DNA of 64,000 bases from assembly GCA_963835735.1 (NCBI GenBank), contig CAWIGP010000007.1, positions 496,001 to 560,000 on the forward strand, given 5' to 3'. Made by a program: the position numbers and the translations under genes. The notes under the pieces are model-generated. The model was not told the origin of the DNA and ran no database searches. It saw only the letters and a list, made by a program, of their open reading frames with translations. Numbering within the stretch: the stretch's first letter is position 1; every line of letters starts with the position of its first letter. This DNA is from DASQMT01 sp963835735. GTDB taxonomy: Bacteria; Actinomycetota; Thermoleophilia; Solirubrobacterales; Solirubrobacteraceae. Shown here one piece after another: positions 34,457-42,924 of the stretch.

Positions 34457-37400
34457 GGAGCACGCCCGAGCAGCGGGCCGCGATCGCCGACCGCGACGGC
34501 TCATCGCTCCTGGCGGCCGGCGCGGGGTCCGGGAAGACGGCCGTGATGGTCGAGCGCTTCGCGCAAGCGGTCCTGCAGGACGGCGTGTCCGTCGGCGCGA
34601 TCCTGACGCTCACGTTCACCGAGAAGGCGGCCGCAGAGCTGCGCGAGCGGATCCGGCGCCGGTTCGTCGAGCTCGGCGAGGACGAGCACGCGCGCGCGGT
34701 GGACGCCGCGTGGATCGGCACGATCCACGGGTTCTGCGCGCGCGTGCTCCGCAGCCAGCCGCTCGCGGCCGGGCTCGACCCGCGCTTCGCCGTGCTCGAC
34801 GAGGGTGCGGCGCGGCGGCTCGCGGCGACCGCGTTCGAGCGCGCGCTGGAGACCTGGATGGCGGCGCACGGCGACCCGGCGGTCGACCTCGCGGCGGCGT
34901 ACAGCTGGGACCTGGAGGCGATGACCACCGGCGCTCACGCGACGCTGCGCAGCCGCGGCGCCACACATCCGCGGCTGCCGGTCCCGCCCGCGGCGGCGCC
35001 GCCCGACCCGGCGCCGGTCGTCGCTGCGGCGAGCGCAGCGGCCGCGGCGCTTCGCGCTGCGCCGTCGAACGGCGCACGCGTGACCGCCGCACTCGAGGCG
35101 CTCGAAGCGTGCGAGCGGCTGCTCGGCGCCGCCGCGCGGCCGCAGGACGAGGCGTCCCGGCGCGCCGAGCCGCCGCCGGACGGGGCGGAACCGGGCGCGT
35201 CGTCCCAGCGCGCCGAGCCGCCGCTCCCAGGCGCGCTGGACGCGGCCAAGCTCCCCAGCGGCGCGAAGGCGCTCGAGCACCCGGACTGTGCGGCCTATCG
35301 CGAGGCGTGGGCCGAGTACCGGGCCGCGTGCGCGGACCATCACGCCCGGCCGGCGCTCGTCCTGCTCGACGCGCTGCTCGACGCGTTCGGATCCGCGTAC
35401 GCCGAGGTGAAGGCCGAGCGCGCGGGCGTGGACTTCGAGGATCTCGAGCTGCGCGTACGCGACCTGCTGGCCGGCGATGCCGGTCTGCGCTCGCGCTGGG
35501 CCGGTCGCTTCGCGCTGATCATGGTCGACGAGTTCCAGGACACGAACCGGCTGCAGCTCGACGTCCTCGAAGCGCTCGAGCGTCATACCCAGTCGCCTTC
35601 GGCGACGGGCACAGGCAACCTGTTCGCGGTCGGCGACGAGTCGCAGTCGATCTACGGGTTCCGGCACGCCGACGTGGGCATCTTCCGTGCGCGGCGGGCG
35701 GCACTCGATGCCGACCGCGTGCGCGGGCTGACCGTCAACTTCCGGTCGCGACACGAGATCCTGGATGTCGTGAACGCGGCCTTTCCGAGCCTGCTCGGCG
35801 CCGGCTTCACGCCGCTCGTCGCGGGCCGCGCGCCGGAAGAGCTGCGGCTGTTCGAGCCGGACCCGCCGGAGGAACCGTGCGTAGAGCTGCTCGCCTGCGA
35901 GACCGCGGGCTGGGAGGAGCGTGAGGCCGAGCTGGGGCTCGCCGCGCTGGCGGCGCAGCCGTGGCGCCGGGCCGAAGCGCGCGCGGTCGCGGCGCGGCTG
36001 CGCGCGGAGGTCGACGCCGGCAGGCCGCAGCGCGACGTCGTGGTGCTCGTGCGCGCGACGAGCTCGCTGCGACTCTACGAGCAGGCGCTGGAGGAGCAGG
36101 GCCTGAGCACCTACGTCGTCGGCGGCCGCGGCTACTGGGCGCAGGAGCAGGTGCGCGACGGGGTGGCCTACCTGGCTCTGCTTGCGAACCCGCACGACGA
36201 AGCGTCGCTCTACGCCGCGCTGGCGTCACCGTTCTGCGGCGTCGGCGCCGACGCGCTGATCCTGCTCGCCGACGCTGGGCGCGCCGAGGGGGACGGCGCG
36301 TGGGCGGCGCTCCGGCGGGCGGCCGCCGCGCGACCCGCTCCGGGCTCGCCGGCTGCCGGCCGCAACGGTTCCTCTTCTGAGCCGTCGTGGCTCGACGCGC
36401 TCCCGGCCGAGGAGTCCGGGCGGCTCGTCGCGTTCGCCCGCTTCGTCGCCGGCGAGCGGCTCCGCGCCGAGCGGCTGCCCATCGAGGTGCTGCTCGAGCG
36501 CGCGATCGCCGCCACCGGCTATGACCTCGCGATCCTCGCCCGCGCCGGCGGCGATCGGCGGCTCGCGAACCTGCGCAAGCTCATGCGGCTCGCGCGGGAA
36601 TACGAGCGCGCGGAAGGCCGCGACCTGCGCGGCTTCCTCGCCTACGCGGTCGGCCAGGATCTCGCGGAGGCGCGCGAGGGTGAGGCGGCGCTCGAGTCCG
36701 AGGGCCTCGACGCCGTGCGGCTGATGACGATCCATCGCGCCAAGGGGCTCGAGTTCCCGGTCGTGTGCGTGGCGGACCTCGGCCGGCCCGCGGCGACCGG
36801 GCGCGAGCGGCTGCTGATCGGCGACGCGAGCGCCGGCCTCAAGCTCGCCACGCTCGCGGGCGGCGAGCCCGTGCCCGCGCTCGGCTACGAGCGGATCGCC
36901 GCAGCGCTCTCGCAGGCCGAGGCCGCCGAGGAGCGGCGGCTGCTGTACGTCGCCGCGACGCGCGCCGAGGAGCGGCTGATCCTGTCCGGCGGCATCGACA
37001 CCGCGAAATGGCCCGAGCCACGCGGCGTCGCGCCGCCGCTCGACTGGCTCGCGCCCGCGCTGATCGGCACTCCGACGCCGTTCCCGGACGACGAGGTGGT
37101 GCGCTGCGGCGACGGCGCGGTGGCGGTCACGCTCGTGACCGCCGCGAGCCTCGCGCCCGAGGCTGCCGCGCCCGCGCCGCGCGACCGCGGTGCGGCGCCG
37201 GGCACCGAGCTCCCGGCCGAACCGAAGGTGATCCCGGTCCCGGCGCGCCCGCAGCCCGCCCAGCGACGCCTGTCCTACTCGTCGCTGCAGGACTACTCGC
37301 GCTGCGGCTACCGCTTCTACCTGACGCGCGTGCTCGGCCTCCCGCGTGTGCCCGCGCCCGCCGGTCCAGGCGGGGACGAACTCGAGGAGGGTGGCGCGCC

Positions 37401-38115
37401 GCTGGAGGCGCGGATGCGCGGCTCGCTGGTCCACGTGCTGCTGGAGCGGCTCGACTTCGCGCGCCCGGAACCGCCGCCCGCCGCCGAGGTCGTCGCGGTC
37501 GGCGCCGCGCACGGCGTCGAGCTGGAGCCGGACCACGTCGAGGACATCCGCGCGCAGGTCGCGGCGTTCGCCGCCTCGCCGCTGTGCGCGCGGCTCGGAG
37601 CCGCCCGCGGGGTCCGGCGCGAGGCCGGCTTCGCGTTCGCGCTCGAGCCCGGCGGCGGGGGTCCGCTCGTCACCGGGTTCGTCGACGTGCTCGCGCGCGA
37701 GCCCGACGGCACCGTGCTGGTCGTCGACTACAAGACCGACCGGCTCGACGAGGACGACGAGCCGGAGGACCTCATCGCCCGCGCGTACGCCACGCAGCGG
37801 ATGGTCTACGCGCTCGCGGCGCTGAACGACGGCGCCCAGCGGGTCGAGGTCGCCTATGCGCTGCTCGAGCGGCCCGACCGGCCCGTGTCGGCCACGTTCA
37901 CGCAGGACGAGGCGCCGGCGCTCGCCGACGTGCTGCTCGACCTCGCCGCCGGCGTCCTGGCCGAGCGCTGGCCGGTCGCCGCCCAGCCGCATCGCGAGCT
38001 GTGCGGCGAGTGCCCCGGCCGCGCCTCGCTCTGCTCCTGGCCGGAGGAGCGGACCTTGCGGCCCGCCGCCGAGCTTTACGACGGCGACTTGGCCGGGAGC
38101 GGCGGACCCTCGTAG
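34453..38115 (+). CDS. addA: AddA-like UvrD/Rep helicase-nuclease
   Basis: 1220 residues from GTG 34453. Walker A is LLAAGAGSGKTAVMVERF, motif Ia LTLTFTEKAAAELRERI, motif II IMVDEFQDTNRLQ, motif III GDESQSIYGFR, motif V VRLMTIHRAKGLEFPVV and motif VI LLYVAATRAEERLIL. A C-terminal RecB-type nuclease carries LVTGFVDVLAREPDG and VLVVDYKTDRLDE. It unwinds and degrades DNA ends to load RecA. Two low-complexity Ala/Pro stretches lie near residues 170-200 and 230-275. It forms an operon with addB. Confidence 0.92.
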   Translation: MRSTPEQRAAIADRDGSSLLAAGAGSGKTAVMVERFAQAVLQDGVSVGAILTLTFTEKAAAELRERIRRRFVELGEDEHARAVDAAWIGTIHGFCARVLRSQPLAAGLDPRFAVLDEGAARRLAATAFERALETWMAAHGDPAVDLAAAYSWDLEAMTTGAHATLRSRGATHPRLPVPPAAAPPDPAPVVAAASAAAAALRAAPSNGARVTAALEALEACERLLGAAARPQDEASRRAEPPPDGAEPGASSQRAEPPLPGALDAAKLPSGAKALEHPDCAAYREAWAEYRAACADHHARPALVLLDALLDAFGSAYAEVKAERAGVDFEDLELRVRDLLAGDAGLRSRWAGRFALIMVDEFQDTNRLQLDVLEALERHTQSPSATGTGNLFAVGDESQSIYGFRHADVGIFRARRAALDADRVRGLTVNFRSRHEILDVVNAAFPSLLGAGFTPLVAGRAPEELRLFEPDPPEEPCVELLACETAGWEEREAELGLAALAAQPWRRAEARAVAARLRAEVDAGRPQRDVVVLVRATSSLRLYEQALEEQGLSTYVVGGRGYWAQEQVRDGVAYLALLANPHDEASLYAALASPFCGVGADALILLADAGRAEGDGAWAALRRAAAARPAPGSPAAGRNGSSSEPSWLDALPAEESGRLVAFARFVAGERLRAERLPIEVLLERAIAATGYDLAILARAGGDRRLANLRKLMRLAREYERAEGRDLRGFLAYAVGQDLAEAREGEAALESEGLDAVRLMTIHRAKGLEFPVVCVADLGRPAATGRERLLIGDASAGLKLATLAGGEPVPALGYERIAAALSQAEAAEERRLLYVAATRAEERLILSGGIDTAKWPEPRGVAPPLDWLAPALIGTPTPFPDDEVVRCGDGAVAVTLVTAASLAPEAAAPAPRDRGAAPGTELPAEPKVIPVPARPQPAQRRLSYSSLQDYSRCGYRFYLTRVLGLPRVPAPAGPGGDELEEGGAPLEARMRGSLVHVLLERLDFARPEPPPAAEVVAVGAAHGVELEPDHVEDIRAQVAAFAASPLCARLGAARGVRREAGFAFALEPGGGGPLVTGFVDVLAREPDGTVLVVDYKTDRLDEDDEPEDLIARAYATQRMVYALAALNDGAQRVEVAYALLERPDRPVSATFTQDEAPALADVLLDLAAGVLAERWPVAAQPHRELCGECPGRASLCSWPEERTLRPAAELYDGDLAGSGGPS

Positions 38116-38125
38116 CCTGCGCGGG

Positions 38126-38299
38126 TCAGTGTCGGGGCCCTCCGCCGAAGCGGCCGCCGACGCCGTAGCCGCCGGTCGGGATGCCGGCGAGCAGGACGAG
38201 CACCGCCGCGATGATCGCGACGATGGCGGGGAGTCCGAGCGCCACGCAAAGGACATAGACCAGCGCGGCCAGCAGAACTGCGATGAGAATGCCGATCAT
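38126..38299 (-). CDS. 57-residue two-helix membrane protein
   Basis: The frame from ATG 38299 encodes one continuous hydrophobic hairpin: IGILIAVLLAALVYVLCVAL, then GLPAIVAIIAAVLVLLAGIP. A glycine-rich tail (GGYGVGGRFGGGPRH) follows. A GAGGAG site lies upstream. A candidate SigF/SigB-type promoter precedes it (38345-38370). No function known; probably a small stress-induced membrane protein. Confidence 0.65.
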   Translation of the reverse strand: MIGILIAVLLAALVYVLCVALGLPAIVAIIAAVLVLLAGIPTGGYGVGGRFGGGPRH

Positions 38300-38344
38300 G
38301 GGACTGCACGCTCCTCAATCGATGGACTGGGGTGATGCCCCAGG

Positions 38345-38370
38345 CTTCCCGTCGTCGCCACGGAACTAAC
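38345..38370 (-). promoter_or_regulatory. Candidate SigB/SigF-type promoter
   Basis: Read on the minus strand: GTTA (38370-38367), a 16-base spacer, GGGAAG (38350-38345). This resembles the GTTT-N15-17-GGGTAT consensus of SigB/SigF-family factors, two of which are encoded just downstream. It lies 45 bases before the small membrane gene. Confidence 0.35.
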
Positions 38371-38379
38371 GACGCAGTG

Positions 38380-38982
38380 TCAGCTGTTCCGCGGCAGGAG
38401 CGCGTGGCCGTCGGTCACGGCACGGGCGACGTCGACGACGCGCGAGCTCTGCGCCCGCGCGTGGTCGCGCATCAGCTCGAATGCGGCGCGCTCGTCGAGC
38501 CCGTGCCGCTCCATCAGGATGCCCTTGGCCCGTTCGATCAGCGCGCGCCGCTCGAGCGCCGACTCGAGCTGATCGACCTTGACCTGCAGACGCTCGGTCT
38601 CCTCGTAGCGGCGCAGCGCGACCTCGATCGCGCCCTGGACGACCTGCGGCTCCGCCGACGCGATCCACGCGGAGATCCCGCGCTCGGCCGCGCGCGCGAC
38701 GAACTCGACGTCGCCGTTCCGGGTCTGCGCGATCACCGGACCGGACGCGTACTCGACGGTCTCCGCGATCAGAGCGAGCGCGTGCTCGTCGTCCTGGTGC
38801 ACGACGACTATCGCCAGGTCTGGATCCTCCGTAGCGATCAGCTCGACCGCCTCGGACACCGCGACGGCGTACGGCGTGACCTCGTGCCCGAGCCGCTCGA
38901 GAACCCCGGCGAGCGCGTGCAGCGCGTCCTTGTCCTCGTTGGCGATCAGCACCCGTAGCTGACGGGTCCCCTGAGAGGTCAT
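38380..38982 (-). CDS. Response-regulator-like protein with ANTAR RNA-binding domain
   Basis: 200 residues. Residues 8-125 form a receiver-like domain (LRVLIANEDKDALHALAGVL). The strand that should carry the phospho-acceptor reads LAIVVVHQDDE, with no Asp at the usual position, so classical phosphorylation is doubtful. A coiled linker leads to a C-terminal ANTAR domain (ALERRALIERAKGILMERHG, DERAAFELMRDHAR). ANTAR proteins bind paired hairpins in RNA leaders and prevent termination. The target RNAs are unknown. Confidence 0.85.
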   Translation of the reverse strand: MTSQGTRQLRVLIANEDKDALHALAGVLERLGHEVTPYAVAVSEAVELIATEDPDLAIVVVHQDDEHALALIAETVEYASGPVIAQTRNGDVEFVARAAERGISAWIASAEPQVVQGAIEVALRRYEETERLQVKVDQLESALERRALIERAKGILMERHGLDERAAFELMRDHARAQSSRVVDVARAVTDGHALLPRNS

Positions 38983-39084
38983 CGGGGCGTCGCGCTAGAC
39001 TGCCCGCAGGCCTGGCCCAGCGACCCGCCAGTCCTCATCCCGCGCCCCTGCGCCCCGGCGCGCACATCCTCAAGGAGCTGCGAG

Positions 39085-39918
39085 ATGGTGGGCGTGGAGA
39101 GCATCGACGATCGTTCCGACGGTAGCCGCCCGCAAGGCGGCAAACCAGCATATCCCTCCTCCGGGAGACGGGCTGCGCGCGCGGAAGAGGACAGGCGCCT
39201 GCTGGTCCGCTACCACAGCGAGGGCGAGGTCGCCGCGCGCGAGCGGCTGGTGGAGCGGTTCCTGCCGCTCGCGCGGCAGCTCGCGCGCCGCTACCAGCAC
39301 GGCGGGGAGCAGCTCGACGACCTCGTGCAGGTCGCGTCGCTCGGCCTCCTGAAGGCGATCGATCGCTTTGACCCGGGCCGGGAGACGGCATTCTCGTCAT
39401 TCGCCGTGCCCACGGTGCTCGGCGAGCTCAAGCGCCACTTCCGCGACAAGGGCTGGGCGGTTCGGGTGCCGCGCGACCTGCAGGAGCTCGCGGTCAAGGT
39501 CGACCGCGTGAGCGATGAGATGTCGCGCGAGCTGGGACGGGCGCCGACGACGGCCGAGATCGCCGAGCGTGTCGGGGCGACGGACGAGCAGGTCCTCGAG
39601 GCGCGCGAGGCCGCAGGCGCCTATCGCGCGGTCTCGCTCGACCGCCCGCGCACCGACGACGACGAGGACACCGTGTCCTACGCCGAGGCAGTCGGCGCGG
39701 AGGATCCCGGGTACGGCCTCGCGGAGGCGTCCGCCACGATCGAACGGCTGACGCGCGTGCTGTCCGGGCGCGAGCGCGAGGTGCTCAGGCTGCGCTTCGA
39801 GGAGGACCTGACGCAGATGGAGATCGGCGACCGCGTCGGCGTCTCCCAGATGCACGTGTCGCGCCTGATCCGCCAGTCGATCGCCAGCCTGCGCGAGGAG
39901 GCCGAGCGGGCCGGCTAG
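39085..39918 (+). CDS. SigB/SigF-family RNA polymerase sigma factor
   Basis: 277 residues. Region 2 is clear (LARRYQHGGEQLDDLVQVAS, LGLLKAIDRFDPGRETAFSS). Region 3 follows (DEMSRELGRAPTTAEIAERVG) and region 4 ends with TQMEIGDRVGVSQMHVSRLIRQ. The length and the F-S-S-FAVPTVLGELKRHFRDKGW block place it with SigB/F/G stress and sporulation factors, controlled by HATPase anti-sigma factors such as those nearby. ATG 39085 has an AAGGAG site. Confidence 0.92.
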   Translation: MVGVESIDDRSDGSRPQGGKPAYPSSGRRAARAEEDRRLLVRYHSEGEVAARERLVERFLPLARQLARRYQHGGEQLDDLVQVASLGLLKAIDRFDPGRETAFSSFAVPTVLGELKRHFRDKGWAVRVPRDLQELAVKVDRVSDEMSRELGRAPTTAEIAERVGATDEQVLEAREAAGAYRAVSLDRPRTDDDEDTVSYAEAVGAEDPGYGLAEASATIERLTRVLSGREREVLRLRFEEDLTQMEIGDRVGVSQMHVSRLIRQSIASLREEAERAG

Positions 39919-39921
39919 CGG

Positions 39922-39927
39922 TAGGTT
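39922..39927 (+). promoter_or_regulatory. TAGGTT box, leaderless-type, before cupin gene
   Basis: TAGGTT lies 7 bases before ATG 39935, suggesting transcription from the cupin start independent of the sigma gene upstream. Confidence 0.4.
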
Positions 39928-39934
39928 CTGCGCC

Positions 39935-40264
39935 ATGGAGCACTGGGACCTGCGCACGCTCGACGTGCAGCCGCATCAACCGAAGATCCTGCACTCGTCA
40001 CGGGGGGAATCGCGAACGATCGCCCTGCACCTGCCGGCGGGCGAGCGGCTCCAGGACCACGAAGTGCACGAGCGTGCGCACCTCGTGGTCGTGGACGGCG
40101 AGCTCGAGGTGGAGGGCGCGGCCGGCGTCGTGACCGGTGGTCCGGGCTTCATGGCGATCTGGGATCCGCACGAACGCCACGAGGTGCGTGCGACCAGCGA
40201 CGCGCGGCTGCTGCTCGTGCTTGCCCCCTGGCCCGGCGACGGGCATCCCGGCGCGAGGGATTAG
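39935..40264 (+). CDS. Small cupin-domain protein
   Basis: 109 residues of a single cupin barrel: LPAGERLQDHEVHERAHLVV has the first metal-ligand pattern (H, H, E) and GPGFMAIWDPHERHEVRA the second (H). No enzyme class is apparent; many such proteins bind a metal and a small ligand. Confidence 0.8.
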   Translation: MEHWDLRTLDVQPHQPKILHSSRGESRTIALHLPAGERLQDHEVHERAHLVVVDGELEVEGAAGVVTGGPGFMAIWDPHERHEVRATSDARLLLVLAPWPGDGHPGARD

Positions 40265-40273
40265 CCCCGCCTC

Positions 40274-41176
40274 CTAACGCAGACTCCGCCGCTTCCCCCA
40301 GCGCGGGCGGTGTGGCCGCCGGCCGCGACGGCGCCGCTCCACGCCCTGCAACCGGTCGAGGACCTCGCCGCTCCACTCGTGCGTGCGCAGCAGCTCGTAG
40401 CGGGCGGCGACGACTCGCATGTAGGCATCGGCGTCGGTCTCCGACGAGCGGATGAAGCCGGCGGCACGCAGCGTCTCGACGACCGGGAGGAAGTCCTCCT
40501 CGAACCACAGCCGCGCGACCTCCTCGCGGTCCATGTACTCGCGCCGCTCCTGCATCACGCGGAAGCCCCACGCCTCGACGCCCTCCGCCAGGTCGCCGTA
40601 GTGCCACGGGTCCGACGGGCGGACGCGCGCGTGCAGCTCCGGCTCCAGCGGCACGCGCTCGTGGAACAGGCGCTCGTGGTCCTTGAGCGGCAGGTCGGCC
40701 AGGCGCAGCCCGTCGCCGGTCCCGATCCGGGTCCGCACATCGGTGACGTAGGCGTCGATCTCCTTGCGCCCGAGCGACTTGGCGACCGACACGCGGTGAT
40801 GGCCGTCGCGCACGAAGTGCAGGTCGCCGATCCGGTAGACCGAGATCGGCGGGAACGACTCGCCGCGCCGCTGCGCCGCGGCGATCCGCTGCCAGCGCCC
40901 GCGCACGCGCGGCGTCGTGGGACGGAAGCCGCGGTCGAAGTCGCGCGTGCGGTCCACCGTCCCGATCACGGAGTCGAGCGGGATCGTCTGCAGCCCGAGC
41001 TGCGACTCGCCGACCAGGCCGAGTGCCTCGACGACCTCGTCGAACGGCATGATCAGGCCGACGTCGTCGGGCTCGCGCCGCAGCCGGCGGCCCAGCTCGG
41101 CGAGCAACTGCGCGCGCCGCGCGCGCGAGAAGTCGTCCTGCGCGTCCGCAGTCGGGAATCCTGTGCCGCCGTTCAC
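40274..41176 (-). CDS. ParB-like (ParB/Srx fold) DNA- or nucleotide-binding protein
   Basis: 300 residues. The central block IPLDSVIGTVDRTRDFDRGF, RGRWQRIAAAQRRGESFPPI and HFVRDGHHRVSVAKSLGRKE is the ParB/Srx-type domain (DGHHR motif). A long Arg-rich C-terminal part ends in RRRRGRRPHRPRWGKRR, apt for nucleic-acid binding. I chose GTG 41176 because a TAGCCT box lies 7 bases upstream; TTG 41179 is the alternative. A shorter paralogue lies at 49578-50006. Not a canonical ParB: no parA or parS is adjacent. Confidence 0.75.
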   Translation of the reverse strand: MNGGTGFPTADAQDDFSRARRAQLLAELGRRLRREPDDVGLIMPFDEVVEALGLVGESQLGLQTIPLDSVIGTVDRTRDFDRGFRPTTPRVRGRWQRIAAAQRRGESFPPISVYRIGDLHFVRDGHHRVSVAKSLGRKEIDAYVTDVRTRIGTGDGLRLADLPLKDHERLFHERVPLEPELHARVRPSDPWHYGDLAEGVEAWGFRVMQERREYMDREEVARLWFEEDFLPVVETLRAAGFIRSSETDADAYMRVVAARYELLRTHEWSGEVLDRLQGVERRRRGRRPHRPRWGKRRSLR

Positions 41177-41276
41177 CAACCGAAGGCTACGCGGCTTCGA
41201 CGTCGTCGCCGAGCGCCGTTTGAACGGAATTCACGATCGTCAAGCCGGCGTCGAGGCCGGTGACCCGGATGCTCGC

Positions 41277-41669
41277 TCAGTCGGATCCGGTGTACGCGAG
41301 CCGGACGCGCAGGTACTCGCGTTCGCCCTCGATCTCGAACTCCAGTTCGTCGGCGAGCTGCTCGATCACGTTGCCCACGCCGGGCACCGCCGCGTCGACG
41401 ACGAGCGCGCGGGCTCCGCCGGGCCGCAGCGGGCCGACGCGCAGGTCGAGCGAGCGCGTACTCGACGCCAGCGCCACGTCGACGGTGTCGTCGGCGACGT
41501 GCGCGGGGGCACGCGCAGCAACGAGATCGGCGACGAGCACGGCGTCGTCGAGCCGGTCGAGCGGCAGATCGGCACGCGCGGCGAACATCCCCACGACGCG
41601 GCGCAGCACCGGCCCCACGAGGGGCCCGGAGGCGATCGACACGCGCGTCGGGGTCTCGGCGTGCGTCAC
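41277..41669 (-). CDS. Degenerate HATPase-like (pseudokinase) protein
   Basis: 130 residues, coupled by a 4-base overlap to the intact anti-sigma HATPase upstream. Its order of segments follows that protein: LPLDRLDDAVLVADLVAA aligns with LPDGALEDIRLAVTEACTN, DTVDVALASSTRSLDLRV with GTIDVAVRPRADALEVTV, and GVGNVIEQLADELEFE with GLGLPLIAALADSLEIE. The ATP-binding N-box Asn and the DGG/GLGLG boxes are lost. I infer a non-catalytic duplicate, perhaps a scaffold or sigma/antagonist binder. Confidence 0.6.
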   Translation of the reverse strand: MTHAETPTRVSIASGPLVGPVLRRVVGMFAARADLPLDRLDDAVLVADLVAARAPAHVADDTVDVALASSTRSLDLRVGPLRPGGARALVVDAAVPGVGNVIEQLADELEFEIEGEREYLRVRLAYTGSD

Positions 41670-42103
41670 GCGTGGCCGATCGAGGGCGTGGCGCCGGCGC
41701 GCGCGAACCGCATCACCAGGCGACTCCCGCTGTCCTGGTTGCGCTCGATCTCCAGGCTGTCGGCCAATGCCGCGATCAGCGGCAGCCCCAGGCCGAGTCC
41801 GCTGTTGTCCGGGCTGGGCACGCCGCCCCGTCCGCCATCGGACACTGTCACCTCGAGCGCGTCGGCCCGCGGCCGGACCGCGACATCGATCGTCCCGTCG
41901 TCGTCGGCGTACGCGTGCCGGACCACGTTCGTGCACGCCTCGGTGACGGCCAGGCGGATGTCCTCGAGGGCGCCGTCCGGGAGCCGGAGCACCTCGGCGA
42001 GCGCCCCGAGCACGTGACGCACCACCGCGACGTTCTCCGGGCGCGCCGGGAGCGTGAGGCGGATGTCGGAGTCGTTGGCTTGCACCGAGGTCTCGCCGGC
42101 CAT
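41666..42103 (-). CDS. RsbW-like anti-sigma factor / serine kinase (HATPase)
   Basis: 145 residues of the GHKL ATPase fold. The N-box is AVTEACTNVVRHAY, the G1 box VSDGGRGG and the G2 box SGLGLGLPLIAAL. These proteins hold a SigB-type factor inactive or phosphorylate a STAS antagonist. A STAS gene is divergent 123 bases away. AGGAG lies before ATG 42103. Confidence 0.88.
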   Translation of the reverse strand: MAGETSVQANDSDIRLTLPARPENVAVVRHVLGALAEVLRLPDGALEDIRLAVTEACTNVVRHAYADDDGTIDVAVRPRADALEVTVSDGGRGGVPSPDNSGLGLGLPLIAALADSLEIERNQDSGSRLVMRFARAGATPSIGHA

Positions 42104-42120
42104 GGCTCCTGTTGGCAATA

Positions 42121-42138
42121 CCCCTGCGATAGCAGGGG
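42121..42138. promoter_or_regulatory. Palindrome between anti-sigma and STAS genes
   Basis: CCCCTGC-GATA-GCAGGGG, perfect 7-base arms, in the divergent gap 17 bases before the HATPase start. It is an operator or leader hairpin for the switch genes. Confidence 0.4.
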
Positions 42139-42226
42139 CTAACCGCGCCCGGGCGCCAGCTCCGGTGCTGATCCTGACAGAAGCGGAGTGTGCGGGATCG
42201 GGATCCATACAATCCGCGCGATCCGG

Positions 42227-42637
42227 ATGGGCGACGAACCCCGCAGCGAACAGCCGGCAGCGGACGCGCGCGGCATCCGTCCGGCCGGCGTCTTCGCGAT
42301 CGAGGCGCGCGAGGCGCCGCAGGGGCTCGTGGTCCTCACGCTGACCGGGGAGTTCGATCTGGCCACGGCGCCGGCGCTGCGCGAGGAGCTCGCCGTGGCG
42401 CGGACCGCCGGCACGCGCGGCGTCGTACTCGATATGGCCGAGGTGACGTTCGTCGACTCCTCCGCGCTGCGCGAGCTGCTGCGGGCGGACGCTGCGCTGC
42501 GGGCCGACGGCGTGTCGTTCGTGCTCGCAGCGCTGCGCCCGGCGGTCGACCGGCTGCTCGAGGTCACCCGAACCGCGGGGATGCTCACCGCCGCGCCGAC
42601 GCTCGAGGCCGCTCTGCTCCGGCTCACCCAGCCCTGA
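42227..42637 (+). CDS. STAS-domain anti-sigma factor antagonist
   Basis: 136 residues. The STAS domain begins at about 25 (APQGLVVLTLTGEFDLATAP) and carries the phosphorylatable serine region MAEVTFVDSSALRELL. It is the RsbV/SpoIIAA type that binds the HATPase when unphosphorylated. A TACAAT box lies 13 bases before ATG 42227, supporting this start over GTG 42188. Confidence 0.88.
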   Translation: MGDEPRSEQPAADARGIRPAGVFAIEAREAPQGLVVLTLTGEFDLATAPALREELAVARTAGTRGVVLDMAEVTFVDSSALRELLRADAALRADGVSFVLAALRPAVDRLLEVTRTAGMLTAAPTLEAALLRLTQP

Positions 42638-42675
42638 GCCGCTGCGACTGCGGGTCCGGCGACGGCGCGAAACGA

Positions 42676-42703
42676 GCCGAGGCGCCCCGGGGGGCGCCTC
42701 GGC
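42676..42703 (+). terminator. Strong GC hairpin after STAS gene
   Basis: GCCGAGGCGCCCC (42676-42688) and GGGGCGCCTCGGC (42691-42703) form a 13-bp perfect stem, 39 bases after the STAS stop. No T-run follows. The remaining ~220 bases to the sigma gene show nothing else I can support. Confidence 0.5.
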
Positions 42704-42924
42704 ATGAGGAGGAGGGTGTGCGTCGTCCGGGTGCGTGGAGGGCATCCGAAAGGATGTGACGCGACGACCCGTTCTTGCCCCGCGAAGGCACGCGACAAAC
42801 ACACGAACGTAAGATGCGCTCAATGTGACCGCAACACGGCTCGAGTGACGTCGTCGCGTGGCCGGACGCCGACGCTGCTAAAGATGTCCGTGGTCCTGAA
42901 CGCCCTCGGCCGCTGAGGAGAGGC

